DNA of 64,000 nucleotides, from positions 745,289-809,288 of the forward strand of contig NZ_JACHNV010000003.1 of the NCBI RefSeq assembly GCF_014199535.1, in the 5' to 3' direction. Position numbers and translations under genes: made by a program. Source of the DNA: Hymenobacter latericoloratus (GTDB lineage: Bacteria; Bacteroidota; Bacteroidia; Cytophagales; Hymenobacteraceae). The notes below the pieces were generated by a model. That model saw only the letters and a program-made list of their open reading frames with translations. It was not told the DNA's origin and did no database searches. Below are positions 50,372 to 58,947 of the stretch, in pieces (positions within the stretch are counted from its first letter, which is position 1; each line of letters starts with the position of its first letter).

Positions 50372-51142
50372 CTAGTGGGTGAAATCCAGGGCGTAGAGTA
50401 CGTTGAGGCGGAAGCCGTGGTTGATTTCGAACACCGGCCGCCCGGAAGCCGCATCCGGCTCGGCGTGCTGACTGATCTGGTAGAGGTAGTTGAGCTCCAC
50501 TTTGGCGTTGTCGTGGAACTGGTACCCCAGCCCCCCGGACAGGCGGTTCTGGTTGAACACGTTGTCGCCCACGTTGCGGCCGAACCCGATAAACAGCTCG
50601 TCGAAGGCATTCAGGTACCACTCGTTATCTTCTATGGCAGGCCCCTGCAGCGGAAACTGCCCCGCGAGCTGGTACCGAATCCGGTTCTGAAATGCCCAGT
50701 CCTGCACCTGGCCTCTGCCTTCCTCGGCGCGGGAGCCTAGCCAGCGCTGCTCCAGCCGCAGGCGGTGCGTGAGCGTCAGTCGGCCCAACAGGTCCTTCAA
50801 CGACACATCCTGATACAGGCGGTGCTCCGGCTCGGGCCGGGCGGGCACGGTGGGGTAGCTGCCGTAGCGGTGGGTCTGGAAGTAGGTATAGCCGCCCGAA
50901 ACCGTCAGGCGGTCCGTGAGCGTACGCACTAGCCCCAGCCGGGCCAGCTGCTGCTGGGGGGCCCGCAGCCAGTTCACGCGCCGCCACTGGTACTCGGTGT
51001 GCAGGGCCCACTTCTCAGTCAGTTTATGGTCGCCGGAGTACACCAGCCAGCCCAGGGTGTTCCGGTCGTTGAGCCGAGTGGCTTGCCCGTAGCCGCTGAA
51101 AGTAATGGTCCAGCCGCCGAGCAGGAGTAGTATTTTCTTCAT
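50372..51142 (-). CDS. DUF2490 domain-containing outer-membrane protein
   Basis: A 256-residue product with signal peptide (MKKILLLLGGWTITFSGYGQ) and a beta-barrel-like body typical of DUF2490: LGWLVYSGDHKLTEKWALHT, EHRLYQDVSLKDLLGRLTLT, HRLRLEQRWL and LNAFDELFIGFG. The function is unknown. It ends with DFTH. Gene to its right on the same strand is an M28 peptidase, 75 bases away. Confidence 0.85.
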   Translation of the reverse strand: MKKILLLLGGWTITFSGYGQATRLNDRNTLGWLVYSGDHKLTEKWALHTEYQWRRVNWLRAPQQQLARLGLVRTLTDRLTVSGGYTYFQTHRYGSYPTVPARPEPEHRLYQDVSLKDLLGRLTLTHRLRLEQRWLGSRAEEGRGQVQDWAFQNRIRYQLAGQFPLQGPAIEDNEWYLNAFDELFIGFGRNVGDNVFNQNRLSGGLGYQFHDNAKVELNYLYQISQHAEPDAASGRPVFEINHGFRLNVLYALDFTH

Positions 51143-51217
51143 CCGAGATGCCCGAAAAAACCAGGCATATCCCCATGCGTACGCTTCCCAAGCCCCGGAG
51201 TTGGCGCGGGGCGGCCT

Positions 51218-52138
51218 CTACAGGCTCAGCACCGCGGCCAGCACGGCATCCACGGCCAGCCCGAGACGGCGCAGGTCCAGGCGGGCCAGCGTGTCGGTGG
51301 GCTCGTGGTAGCTTTTGTTGCGGTAGAAAGCTGTATCGGTGAGCAGCAGGGCCGGGTAATCGAACTGCCAGTAGTTGAGGTGGTCGGAGAAGTCGATGCC
51401 AGGCAGCCAGGCCGGGGCTTTGAAGCGCTTCACGGGAAGCGCAGCCGCCGTTTTGTAGCGCCGGGCAAACTGCCGCCCAAACCGGCCGTTCCCGAATTTC
51501 TGAGCCACCGTCACGTAGTTGCCCCGCGTCCCGAACAGCAGTTTCAGCGGCCCGAAGGGGTAGGACTGGCTGCCCTTCCGGTCATCGTAGTACCCCAGCA
51601 TTTCCAGGGCCACCATGCCGCGCACTGGCACCCCGGCCGCGTGCAGGGCCTGGGCGTGCACGTAGCTGCCCATTTGCTTGGTGCGAAAGAAGGGCGGCTC
51701 CTCCAGGGTGTACGCCACCACATCCACGCGGCAGGGCAGCTGCTTCTGCCGGCCCAGCAGGCGTGCCAGCTCCAGCAGGGCCGCCACCCCCGAGCCGTTG
51801 TCGTCGGCGCCGGGCTGCTCGCCGCACACATCGTAATGCGCCCCCAATACCAGGCGCGGCCCGTCTTCCGGCCCGAAGTGCCCCAGAATGTTGCGGTAAG
51901 TGCGGCCATTTACTTCATAAGGCTGCTCCGTGGGTCGGGCTCCGGCGGCCGCCAGCTCCGCTTTGATGTAGTCGGCGGCCTGGTTGAGGCTGGCTTGGTG
52001 GAGGTAGTTGCGCGGCTCGGGGGTAGTGGTGAGGGCCACCAGGTCGCGGCGCAGGCGGGTGGTGTCGGCGGCAGCTTGGGCCAGGTTCAGGCGGGGCAGC
52101 AGGGTAGCAAATAGCAGCACCGGGAATAGTCGCAGCAT
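51218..52138 (-). CDS. M28 family peptidase, secreted
   Basis: A compact 306-residue zinc aminopeptidase. Signal peptide RLFPVLLFATLLPRLNLAQA. Metal ligands in order: LGAHYDVCGEQPGADDNGSG (His and bridging Asp), YTLEEPPFF (catalytic and metal Glu), ALEMLGYYDD and, at the end, NKSYHEPTDTLARLD (last His). This matches bacterial aminopeptidase-like M28 enzymes without a PA domain. It is read divergently from the flavin reductase gene. Confidence 0.92.
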   Translation of the reverse strand: MLRLFPVLLFATLLPRLNLAQAAADTTRLRRDLVALTTTPEPRNYLHQASLNQAADYIKAELAAAGARPTEQPYEVNGRTYRNILGHFGPEDGPRLVLGAHYDVCGEQPGADDNGSGVAALLELARLLGRQKQLPCRVDVVAYTLEEPPFFRTKQMGSYVHAQALHAAGVPVRGMVALEMLGYYDDRKGSQSYPFGPLKLLFGTRGNYVTVAQKFGNGRFGRQFARRYKTAAALPVKRFKAPAWLPGIDFSDHLNYWQFDYPALLLTDTAFYRNKSYHEPTDTLARLDLRRLGLAVDAVLAAVLSL

Positions 52139-52179
52139 AGGAAAAGCCAGGGAGGTATGGCTACCAGATGCCGGCGCCG

Positions 52180-52187
52180 TACTTTTG
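52180..52187 (+). promoter_or_regulatory. candidate -7 promoter box of the flavin reductase gene
   Basis: TACTTTTG is an exact TAnnTTTG match 51 bases before the ATG at 52238. Confidence 0.45.
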
Positions 52188-52237
52188 GTTGCTTCGGCGC
52201 CTCGGCTGCCCCTGTTCCGTTCTCACTCCCACCCCGC

Positions 52238-53164
52238 ATGCCCACCATCCCTACCCCTTTCCGTACCGTCAACCCCACCGACCTCAACGCCCCCGACTGG
52301 CACGCCTTTATGGTGGGCGCCGTGGCCCCGCGCCCCGTGGCTTTCGTGAGCACTCAGGATGCCGAGGGCAACGTCAACCTCAGCCCCTTCAGCTTCTTCA
52401 ACTGCTTCGGCTCCAACCCGCCCATTCTGGTGTTTTCGCCTGCCAACCGCGTCCGCGACAACTCCCAGAAGCACACCCTGGAAAACGTGCGCGAGGTGGC
52501 CGAGTGCGTCATTCACATCTGCGACTACGCCATGGTGGAGCAGATGTCGTTGGCCAGCACGGAGTACGCCAAGGGCGTAAATGAGTTCGTGAAGGCCGGT
52601 TTCACGGAAGTAGCCAGTGAGCAGGTGCGGCCCCCGCGGGTGCTGGAAGCCCCGGCCGCCTTCGAGTGCGTGGTGGAGCAAGTGGTAGAGCTGGGTACCA
52701 ATAACGGAGCCGGCAACCTGGTCATCTGCCGGGTGGTTCTGGCCCATTTCCGCCAGGATATCATCCTACCCTCCGGCGTGGGCATAAACCCCGAAAAGCT
52801 CGACGCCATTGCCCGCCTCGGCGGCGACTGGTACTGCCGCGCCTCGGGCAGCAGCCTCTTCGAGGTACCCAAGCCCAACCGTAACCTGGGCATCGGCATC
52901 GACCAGCTGCCCGAGCACATCCGTACCTCCGATATCCTCACCGGCAACAACCTGGGCCGCCTGGCCAACATCGAGCAGCACGCCCTACCCTCCTCCGAAG
53001 CCGTAACCGCCTTCCGCCGGGAGCCCATCGTGAGCTACACGCTTAACAAATTCCGCGACGACCCCACCCGGCAGCGCCAGGAGCTGATGCAGTTGGGCAA
53101 GCAGCTGCTGGAAGAAGGCCGCTTGCCGGATGCCTGGAAGGTGCTGCTGCTGGCGGCTGGATAG
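52238..53164 (+). CDS. flavin reductase family protein
   Basis: A 308-residue FMN-binding protein. The ATG at 52238 (MPTIPTPFRTVNPTDL) is chosen. The split-barrel flavin reductase domain (about residues 20-200) shows GAVAPRPVAFVSTQDAEGNV, NLSPFSFFNCFGSNPPIL and HTLENVREVAECVIHI. The C-terminal 100 residues are an extension found in Bacteroidota homologues and end KVLLLAAG. Bases 53021-53164, coding the last 47 residues, recur in diverged form at 54382-54525 beyond an AT-rich insert. Confidence 0.92.
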   Translation: MPTIPTPFRTVNPTDLNAPDWHAFMVGAVAPRPVAFVSTQDAEGNVNLSPFSFFNCFGSNPPILVFSPANRVRDNSQKHTLENVREVAECVIHICDYAMVEQMSLASTEYAKGVNEFVKAGFTEVASEQVRPPRVLEAPAAFECVVEQVVELGTNNGAGNLVICRVVLAHFRQDIILPSGVGINPEKLDAIARLGGDWYCRASGSSLFEVPKPNRNLGIGIDQLPEHIRTSDILTGNNLGRLANIEQHALPSSEAVTAFRREPIVSYTLNKFRDDPTRQRQELMQLGKQLLEEGRLPDAWKVLLLAAG

Positions 53165-53316
53165 TCTATCTGGCTGTTTTAAAGAAAGCTGCACTTAGCT
53201 CTAGGCTATCTGGCTCACTGGCCAGGGAATTTTACATCCGACGAGTTGCTTGCTATCTTCAAACTAGACGTAAAGCGCCCGCATAGAGTAAGAGTTAATA
53301 AAGAGTAATTGGTCGT

Positions 53317-53360
53317 AAACACTAAAAGTCGCAATCGCAGAGTTGCGGCTTTTAGTGTTT
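53317..53360. terminator. long hairpin in the AT-rich insert
   Basis: An 18-base stem with one G-U-type mismatch (AAACACTAAAAGTCGCAA against TTGCGGCTTTTAGTGTTT). It is placed between the convergent flavin reductase and the insert gene, with T-rich sequence on both strands. Confidence 0.75.
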
Positions 53361-53406
53361 ATTCAGTGTAATTCTGACAAAACTCAGCGCCTCTACTGAA
53401 GGGGCA

Positions 53407-53928
53407 CTAACGAATATATACCTGACCCGGTTTATTGTTTTTTACTGGTTTGTATTCAGTAATTTGAATATCAATTATTGGCTGCGAGGTCGTAGGTATT
53501 ACAGGTAAAATGCGTAACCTACCAATAGCTTCAGGTACAATGCGCAAGGTAGAGATTTGTACCGGGCTTAACTTACGACCATTGATTATAACACCAAAAG
53601 GCCCATGTATGCCCTGCTGAATACCTATTTCTGCAAAAGATTTACTAACAATTGGCCTAGTGTAGTTTACAGTAATGATTCCTAGAGAAGCTAGGTTTTT
53701 AAAGATAGGCGGTACCTTCGTTGTATCTCTATAGACAAGCATAGTGTTCATAGACATTGGGTCAAGTTGCGTAAAAATACCATTGGAAATAATATTTGAG
53801 TTTATTATAAATATAGGCTCATGCAGCTTGCCAGATGATTTATCTGAAGATGAACTTTGGCCATAGCTTAACATGGGGCGCGCATATAGCGCAATAATAA
53901 ACGTCAAATGGAGCAGGGAAATATTCAT
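53407..53928 (-). CDS. uncharacterised small secreted protein, plug-domain-like
   Basis: The 173-residue product has a signal peptide (LLHLTFIIALYARPMLSYGQ). The segments PIFIINSNIISNGIFTQLD, then TMLVYRDTTKVP and NLASLGIITVNYT, loosely follow the pattern of TonB-receptor plug domains (PLYVIDG, ...VLKD..., G..GVIxIxT). It lacks a barrel, so it is not a receptor. Strong A+T bias distinguishes it from the flavin reductase gene and marks it as acquired DNA. Confidence 0.6.
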   Translation of the reverse strand: MNISLLHLTFIIALYARPMLSYGQSSSSDKSSGKLHEPIFIINSNIISNGIFTQLDPMSMNTMLVYRDTTKVPPIFKNLASLGIITVNYTRPIVSKSFAEIGIQQGIHGPFGVIINGRKLSPVQISTLRIVPEAIGRLRILPVIPTTSQPIIDIQITEYKPVKNNKPGQVYIR

Positions 53929-53957
53929 GACAGGATGATGTTTAGGGTTTAATAAAA

Positions 53958-54386
53958 TTATTTGCAGCCAGTTATCGGTATTGCATAGTGTGCATTAGCG
54001 AACAGGGAAGCGGCATCACCTGATGCTGTAGTACCTGTGGATGGATCTAAATAATACACTTGACTTGGGTTATTTAAGTTGTATCCCGTAATAACTACGC
54101 TATGCTAGACCGCAGTATTAGGACCATCCATGTGGGAAAATATATCAATCATTACTGGATAACCAGAATCTATTGCACCTTGCAGGTTACCTGCTGGGCA
54201 AAGAAAAGTGACGTTAAAAAAATGATTGATATAAGAGCCTATATGCTCTAGAGGCACCCCATATAAATAGAAGTTACTTCCGTACTGTTGTTGTCCATAT
54301 AAAAGCATAGAGCCTTCTGCTTGTTCAGCAGTTCATCCACATAATACCGCTTTAACTTGAGCAAGAGAGGCTGGCACGCAGGAGCC
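53958..54386 (-). pseudogene. truncated papain-like cysteine protease (C39-like) with two in-frame stops
   Basis: One frame reads from GSCVPASLAQVKAVLCG (putative catalytic Cys) to a TGA at 54333-54335. It continues with TAEQAEGSMLLYGQQQYG, then GYPVMIDIFSHMDG to a TAG at 54105-54107, and then HSVVITGYNLNNPSQVYYLD (putative catalytic His) to TAA at 53958-53960. The order Cys...His...Asp/Asn fits papain-like C39-type peptidases. The N-terminus is lost exactly where a fragment of a flavin reductase gene begins (about 54380). Two stops and truncation mean it is not functional. Confidence 0.65.
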
Positions 54387-54525
54387 CATCGTGAGCTACA
54401 CGCTCAACAAGTTCCAGGAAGACCCCGCCCGGCAGCGCCAGGAACTCATGCAGCTGGGTAAGCAGTTGCTGGAAGATGGCCGCCTGCCGGATGCCTGGAA
54501 GGTGCTGCTGCTGGCGGCGGGGTAG
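54382..54525 (+). pseudogene. second copy of the flavin reductase 3' end
   Basis: These 48 codons (EPIVSYTLNKFQEDPARQRQ, ending VLLLAAG and TAG) match codons of the intact gene at 53021-53164. By eye about 15 of 144 bases differ and only 4 of 47 residues differ, so most changes are silent. It has no start and abuts a truncated protease gene on its left. This is a gene fragment left by insertion or recombination. Confidence 0.85.
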
Positions 54526-54548
54526 GGCGCAGGCTCATAACGACCGGC

Positions 54549-55013
54549 TTAGAACGGCCGATACCGGAAATACTTGGTTTTAAGCTTCCTGGTTAGGTAG
54601 GCAGGGAGGGGTGCGCCCTGCTCGTAGGCTTCCGTAACGCGCTGGTACTGCTGCGGCCCGAACCGGCTGAGTCGGAAAAGGCCGTAGGTGGTAGCCAGCC
54701 CGCCTATCAGCAGGTCGCCGTTGGCTTCCTGCTGCCGCGCTTCATAAAACGACTTATCCCACTTTTTTACTCCCGAGGCAGCCAGCGCGGCTTTCTCTAC
54801 GGCCGCCGTAGCCACGGTACTCGTGCCCATCTGCAGCCACCCCCGGGTGGCTTTGCTCCGCTGCACAAATAGGTGCATTATCGCCCGTAAGGTATCGGCG
54901 CGGTCATAGCGGGCAGTGCTCAGGTCGGAATGAAGCGGCGCGGTTGGCGCCTGGGCAGCGGCATTAACGGCCAGACCGCACCCAGCGGCAAGCAATAGTA
55001 TAGCTCGGAACAT
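54549..55013 (-). CDS. uncharacterised secreted protein
   Basis: Start at ATG 55013; the open frame upstream reads through repeat DNA. The 154-residue product has a signal peptide (RAILLLAAGCGLAVNAAAQA). The mature part is helical and basic, with a conserved-looking end (LPAYLTRKLKTKYFRYRPF). A hydrophobic segment (DLLIGGLATTYGLFRL) may be a membrane or amphipathic helix. I do not recognise the family. Confidence 0.65.
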   Translation of the reverse strand: MFRAILLLAAGCGLAVNAAAQAPTAPLHSDLSTARYDRADTLRAIMHLFVQRSKATRGWLQMGTSTVATAAVEKAALAASGVKKWDKSFYEARQQEANGDLLIGGLATTYGLFRLSRFGPQQYQRVTEAYEQGAPLPAYLTRKLKTKYFRYRPF

Positions 55014-55086
55014 AAAAACGGATAGAAGATGATGAAAGGAAAACAGATATATCCCTCGCGCAATATTCGGGCCGGTTGCCCTCAGC

Positions 55087-55125
55087 CCATCCGTGCAATC
55101 CGAAAATCCATCTAAATCCGCGCTT
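55087..55125. repeat. single arm of the ...TAAATCCGCG / CGCGGATTTA repeat family
   Basis: ATCCGTGCAATCCGAAAATC, then CATCTAAATCCGCG. It starts directly after the ald stop codon (55126-55128) and looks related to the CAGATTAACGCTGATTT family at 36.7-36.9 kb. No inverse partner was found here. Confidence 0.55.
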
Positions 55126-56355
55126 CTAGTTCCGTACGGCAATCATCAGGGCCAGCTCCTTATAGCGCATGTTGAATTTACGGGCGATGCTGGCATTGGT
55201 AAGCGAGCCTTTATAGACGTACACCCCGGAACGGAAATGCTCGTTGGTGAACAGCACCTCGTTGATGCCCCCGTGCTGGCTGATTTCCTGCAGAATGGGC
55301 GTAAAGATGTTGCTCAGGGCATTGGTAGCGGTGCGCGGCACCCGCGAGGCAATGTTGGGCACGCAGTAGTGAATCACGTCGTACTTGCGGAAGACGGGCT
55401 TGCTGTGGCTGGTCATCTCGCTGGTCTCAAAGCAGCCGCCCTGGTCGATGCTCACGTCGATAATCACGGAACCCGGCGCCATCTGCGACACCACGTCCTC
55501 GGACACCATGAACGGAATCCGGCCTTCTTCGGCATTCAAGGCCCCAATCACCACGTCGGCGCGGCGGATCTGCTGGTTCAGGGCGTAGGTATCGAGGGTG
55601 CTGGTGTAGAGCTGCGGCGTACACAGGTTCATTTTCAGCCGGCGCAGCTTGTAGAGGTGGTTGTCGAACACCTTCACCTCGGCCCCCAACCCGGTAGCGG
55701 CGCGGGCGGCGTACTCGGCCACCGTGCCGGCCCCCAGAATAACTACTTGGGAGGGCGGCACGCCCGTAATGCCGCCTAGAATCACGCCCTTGCCCTCGTT
55801 GGAGCGGGCCAGGTACTCAGCCGCAATCAGCATGACCGTAGAGCCCGCAATTTCCGACATGGCCCGCACCACCGGCCGCGCCCCCGAAGGGTCCCGGATC
55901 AGCTCGAAGCTGATGGCGTTGATTTTTTTCTTGGTCAGGGCCGTGATGTACTCGCTGGTGAGCGTACCGAACTGCAGGGCCGAAATCAGGGTCTGACCGG
56001 CCCGCATGAACTCGATTTCATCGTAGGTGGGCGGGGCCACTTTCAGGATGATATCGGCCTCAAACACCTCCTTCTGGGAGTAGGCAATGGTGGCGCCGGC
56101 CTCGGAGTAGTCGTGGTCAGAGTACTTGCTGGGCTCCCCGGCGCCGCTTTCCAGCAGAATTTCGTGGCCGGCTTCTACCAGGTGCTTCACGGCCTCGGGC
56201 GTGAGGCAGATGCGGTTTTCCTGCAGGGAGGTTTCCCGGGGCAGCCCGATAAACAGCTTCCGTTTCCGGGTTTCCACGGCCAGCATGGATTCCTGCGTGA
56301 GGTAGGCGCGGCTGGTCGCCAGCGACTCGAATCCGGGGGGTACTGCGTCGGGCAT
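55126..56355 (-). CDS. ald: alanine dehydrogenase
   Basis: NAD-dependent oxidative deamination of L-alanine to pyruvate and ammonia. The 409-residue protein shows the N-terminal substrate domain (LFIGLPRETSLQENRICLTP, LLESGAGEPSKYSD, DIILKVAPPTYDEIEFM) and the NAD-binding domain (PPSQVVILGAGTVAEYAARA, then GAEVKVFDN), with DVSIDQGGCFETSEMTSH typical of AlaDH/transhydrogenase proteins. The version with a longer middle is typical of Bacteroidota. Its start at 56355 follows an AT-rich repeat, and tsaE lies upstream. Confidence 0.93.
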   Translation of the reverse strand: MPDAVPPGFESLATSRAYLTQESMLAVETRKRKLFIGLPRETSLQENRICLTPEAVKHLVEAGHEILLESGAGEPSKYSDHDYSEAGATIAYSQKEVFEADIILKVAPPTYDEIEFMRAGQTLISALQFGTLTSEYITALTKKKINAISFELIRDPSGARPVVRAMSEIAGSTVMLIAAEYLARSNEGKGVILGGITGVPPSQVVILGAGTVAEYAARAATGLGAEVKVFDNHLYKLRRLKMNLCTPQLYTSTLDTYALNQQIRRADVVIGALNAEEGRIPFMVSEDVVSQMAPGSVIIDVSIDQGGCFETSEMTSHSKPVFRKYDVIHYCVPNIASRVPRTATNALSNIFTPILQEISQHGGINEVLFTNEHFRSGVYVYKGSLTNASIARKFNMRYKELALMIAVRN

Positions 56356-56361
56356 TCTGTG

Positions 56362-56480
56362 TTTAATTAGTAATCAAGAATTAATAAATAGGAATGAAAA
56401 CGACTTCGGCAGGCTGCTGCTTTTCAGCACAACCACAAGCGAAGTCAAATTATTCATTCTTAATTACTAATTATTAATTC
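56362..56480. repeat. AT-rich inverted repeat between tsaE and ald
   Basis: Left arm 56362-56394 (TTTAATTAGTAATCAAGAAT, then TAATAAATAG) and right arm 56451-56480 (TATTCATTCTTAATTACTAA, then TTATTAATTC) are inverted copies. The right arm includes the tsaE stop (TAA at 56460-56462) and encodes its last residues ELIISN. Confidence 0.75.
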
Positions 56481-56885
56481 CCTGGAAGAGGGTCCGGTGA
56501 CGTTGAGCGTGATAATCAGCCGATCTGAAGGCAACAGGGCCTCGACGCGGCTGGGCCACTCAATCAGGCAAAGATAGCCAGAATCGAAGTACTCCGGCGC
56601 ACCAATTCCTTCGGCTTCAGCAGCGCTGTCGAGGCGGTAGAAGTCGAAGTGGTAGATGGGCTGGTCGTGGGCGTCGCGGTACTCGTTTACCAGGGAAAAC
56701 GTGGGGCTGCTCACCTCATCGGCTACCCCCAGGGCCTGGCACAACGCCTTGATGAAGGTGGTTTTGCCGGCCCCCATTTCGCCTTCAAAACAAACAATGG
56801 AGTGGCCTGCAAGGGCCGCCCGTACCTGCGCGGCGGCCTGGGGCAGGGCGTCGAGCGAGGAAATTTCAAGGGTTTTGCTGATCAT
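56460..56885 (-). CDS. tsaE: tRNA threonylcarbamoyladenosine biosynthesis ATPase
   Basis: TsaE is the ATPase that drives t6A modification of tRNA with TsaB and TsaD. The ATG at 56885 (MISKTLEISSLDAL) gives 141 residues with the Walker A site FEGEMGAGKTTFIKALC, the switch-like SSPTFSLVNEY, YHFDFYRLDS and LIEWPSRVEALLP. The usual core ends where this protein does, except that the last residues (ELIISN) are read from an AT-rich repeat. It is upstream of ald on the same strand. Confidence 0.95.
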   Translation of the reverse strand: MISKTLEISSLDALPQAAAQVRAALAGHSIVCFEGEMGAGKTTFIKALCQALGVADEVSSPTFSLVNEYRDAHDQPIYHFDFYRLDSAAEAEGIGAPEYFDSGYLCLIEWPSRVEALLPSDRLIITLNVTGPSSRELIISN

Positions 56886-56977
56886 CGGATGAAAACAGAA
56901 CAAGTGAGCCGTAGTGCACAGCCCCCAGGCGTAAACCTGTAGTATGTTGCGCCTGCAAATTTGGTTATTCTGCCGCA

Positions 56978-57325
56978 ATGGCCGCCCCTACCCCTGCTTC
57001 TGCCGAAAACCCTGCTACGTATCCGAACCGAGCGCTGCTATGGGTGCTGGGCGCCCTGCTCATTTTCGGGTTCGTCATCTTCGGCCTCTATCAGGACGCC
57101 CGGCTGCGCAAGCACGGCGTGGCCCGCCGGGCCCTGGTGGTGCGCAACCGACTGGAGCACAGTACCCACGTCCTGACGCTGCGCTACTGCTACGGCCCCG
57201 GCACCCTGCAGGCTGAACACGCGGAGAATCACCGCCGCCGGGTGCAGGAGCTGCGCCCCGGCGACTCCGTAACCGTCCGGTTCTGGGCCAATGCGCCGCG
57301 CCGGGTACGGGTGGAAACGCCCTGA
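56978..57325 (+). CDS. small membrane protein, DUF3592-like
   Basis: A 115-residue product with one membrane helix (LLWVLGALLIFGFVIFGLYQ, about residues 20-39) followed by a soluble domain resembling DUF3592-type modules (ARRALVVRNRLEHSTHVL, RVQELRPGDSVTVRFWANAP). The function is unknown. It is divergent from tsaE, with 92 bases between starts. Confidence 0.65.
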   Translation: MAAPTPASAENPATYPNRALLWVLGALLIFGFVIFGLYQDARLRKHGVARRALVVRNRLEHSTHVLTLRYCYGPGTLQAEHAENHRRRVQELRPGDSVTVRFWANAPRRVRVETP

Positions 57326-57382
57326 CCAGGCTGTTTTTAAGGAGTTTTTCGGGTGGCGGGGCGCCGGACCGGCGGGGCCTTC

Positions 57383-57390
57383 TATATTTG
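57383..57390 (+). promoter_or_regulatory. candidate -7 promoter box of the aminotransferase gene
   Basis: TATATTTG is an exact TAnnTTTG match 25 bases before the ATG at 57415. Confidence 0.5.
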
Positions 57391-57414
57391 GCCGATCCAA
57401 ACCAACACCTGACC

Positions 57415-58671
57415 ATGCAAGTTTCCCGAATGGCCGGCAGCCTGATTGGCTCCGAAATCATTAAAATCGGCAACGAAGTCAACGATATGATTCGCAAGGG
57501 GGAGCAGATCTGCAACCTCACCATCGGCGACTTCGACCCGAGTATCTTCCCGATTCCGGCCGAGCTACAGACGGAAATTACCCGCGCCTACCAGAGCGGC
57601 CACACCAACTACCCGCCGGCCAACGGCATGGCGGCCCTGCGCGAAGCCGCCGCTACCTTCACTCAAACCCGCCTGGGCCTGGCCTACTCGCCCAATGATT
57701 TTCTGGTGGCCGGCGGCTCCCGGCCCCTTATCTACGCTACCTACCTGGCCCTGGTGGACCCCGGCGACAAAGTGGTGTTTCCGGTGCCTAGCTGGAACAA
57801 CAACCACTACTGCCACCTGTCCGCAGCGGAGGCCGTGATGGTGGAAACCCGCCCCGAGAACAATTTTATGCCCACGGCCGCGGAGCTGGCTCCTCACCTG
57901 GCAGGCGCGACCCTCCTGGCCCTCTGCTCTCCGCTCAACCCCACCGGCACCGTGTTCAGCCGCGAGGATCTGGAGGCCATCTGCGACCTGGTGTTGGCCG
58001 AAAACCAGCGCCGCCAGCCCGGCGAAAAGCCCCTCTACCTGCTCTACGACCAAATTTACTGGCTGCTGACCTTCGGGGCTACCGAGCACTACGACCCCGT
58101 GAACCTGCGCCCCGAGCTGCGCGACTACACCATCTACATTGACGGCATTTCCAAGTGCCTGGCCGCTACCGGCGTGCGGGTGGGCTACGCCTTCGGCCCG
58201 GCCGTGGTGATTGACAAGATGAAGGCCATTCTGGGCCACGTGGGCGCCTGGGCCCCCAAGGCCGAGCAGGTGGCTACCGCCAGCTACCTCCCCCAAACCG
58301 AGGCCGTCGATGGGTTCCTGGGCCAGTTCAAGGACAAAGTTCAGCACAGCCTGGATGCGCTGCACCAGGGCCTGCAGGCCCTGAAAGCCGACGGCCTGCC
58401 CGTGGACTCCATGGTGCCGATGGGCGCCATTTACCTCACAGCCAAGCTGGATGTGCTGGGCAAAACCACGCCCGGCGGGCAGGTGCTCACAACCACCAAG
58501 GAATTGACCTCCTACCTGATCAGTGAGGCCCGCCTGGCCCTGGTGCCCTTCAGCGCCTTCGGCACCGATGACAGTGCTCCGTGGTTTCGCATGTCGGTGG
58601 GCGGTGCCTCCCTGGAGTCCATACAGGCGGCCCTGCCCCGACTGCGCGCGGCTCTGGAGGCCCTGCGGTAG
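57415..58671 (+). CDS. pyridoxal-phosphate aminotransferase, class I/II
   Basis: A 418-residue fold-type I aminotransferase. ATG 57415 (MQVSRMAGSLIGSEIIKIGN). Key motifs are YPPANGMAALREAAA, NNNHYCHLSAAEAVMVET, CSPLNPTGTVFS, LYDQIYWLLTFGA and the PLP-lysine region DGISKCLAATGVRVGYAFG. The C-terminal arginine site is PWFRMSVGGASL. It resembles aspartate/aromatic-type enzymes, but the amino acid acted on cannot be told. It follows a promoter box and ends at a terminator. Confidence 0.9.
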   Translation: MQVSRMAGSLIGSEIIKIGNEVNDMIRKGEQICNLTIGDFDPSIFPIPAELQTEITRAYQSGHTNYPPANGMAALREAAATFTQTRLGLAYSPNDFLVAGGSRPLIYATYLALVDPGDKVVFPVPSWNNNHYCHLSAAEAVMVETRPENNFMPTAAELAPHLAGATLLALCSPLNPTGTVFSREDLEAICDLVLAENQRRQPGEKPLYLLYDQIYWLLTFGATEHYDPVNLRPELRDYTIYIDGISKCLAATGVRVGYAFGPAVVIDKMKAILGHVGAWAPKAEQVATASYLPQTEAVDGFLGQFKDKVQHSLDALHQGLQALKADGLPVDSMVPMGAIYLTAKLDVLGKTTPGGQVLTTTKELTSYLISEARLALVPFSAFGTDDSAPWFRMSVGGASLESIQAALPRLRAALEALR

Positions 58672-58711
58672 TATCGCCACCGCAGGCCGCCGCTGGCTTG
58701 CCAACCCACAG

Positions 58712-58740
58712 AAGCCCTGCCTCCGGGAGGCGGGGCTTTT
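58712..58740 (+). terminator. terminator of the aminotransferase gene
   Basis: AAGCCCTGCCTCC pairs with GGAGGCGGGGCTT, followed by TTATAT, 40 bases past the stop. Confidence 0.8.
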
Positions 58741-58947
58741 ATATGGGGGGTAGCGCAGACCGCGCCCGTCCGTTTCTGTATGATGTCTGTAGTTTATTGT
58801 TATCTTCCGGCATTCAAATCTTAACCGGTTCGGCAAGAAGCGAATAACCTGCTCTATCTAGTTTATGGTCGGCTTTGCTCTGCGCCGGCTTTCCGCTCCA
58901 GCCCCTATTGCACTTTCCGTCTTTCTCAACCACCGGAACGTGTATCT

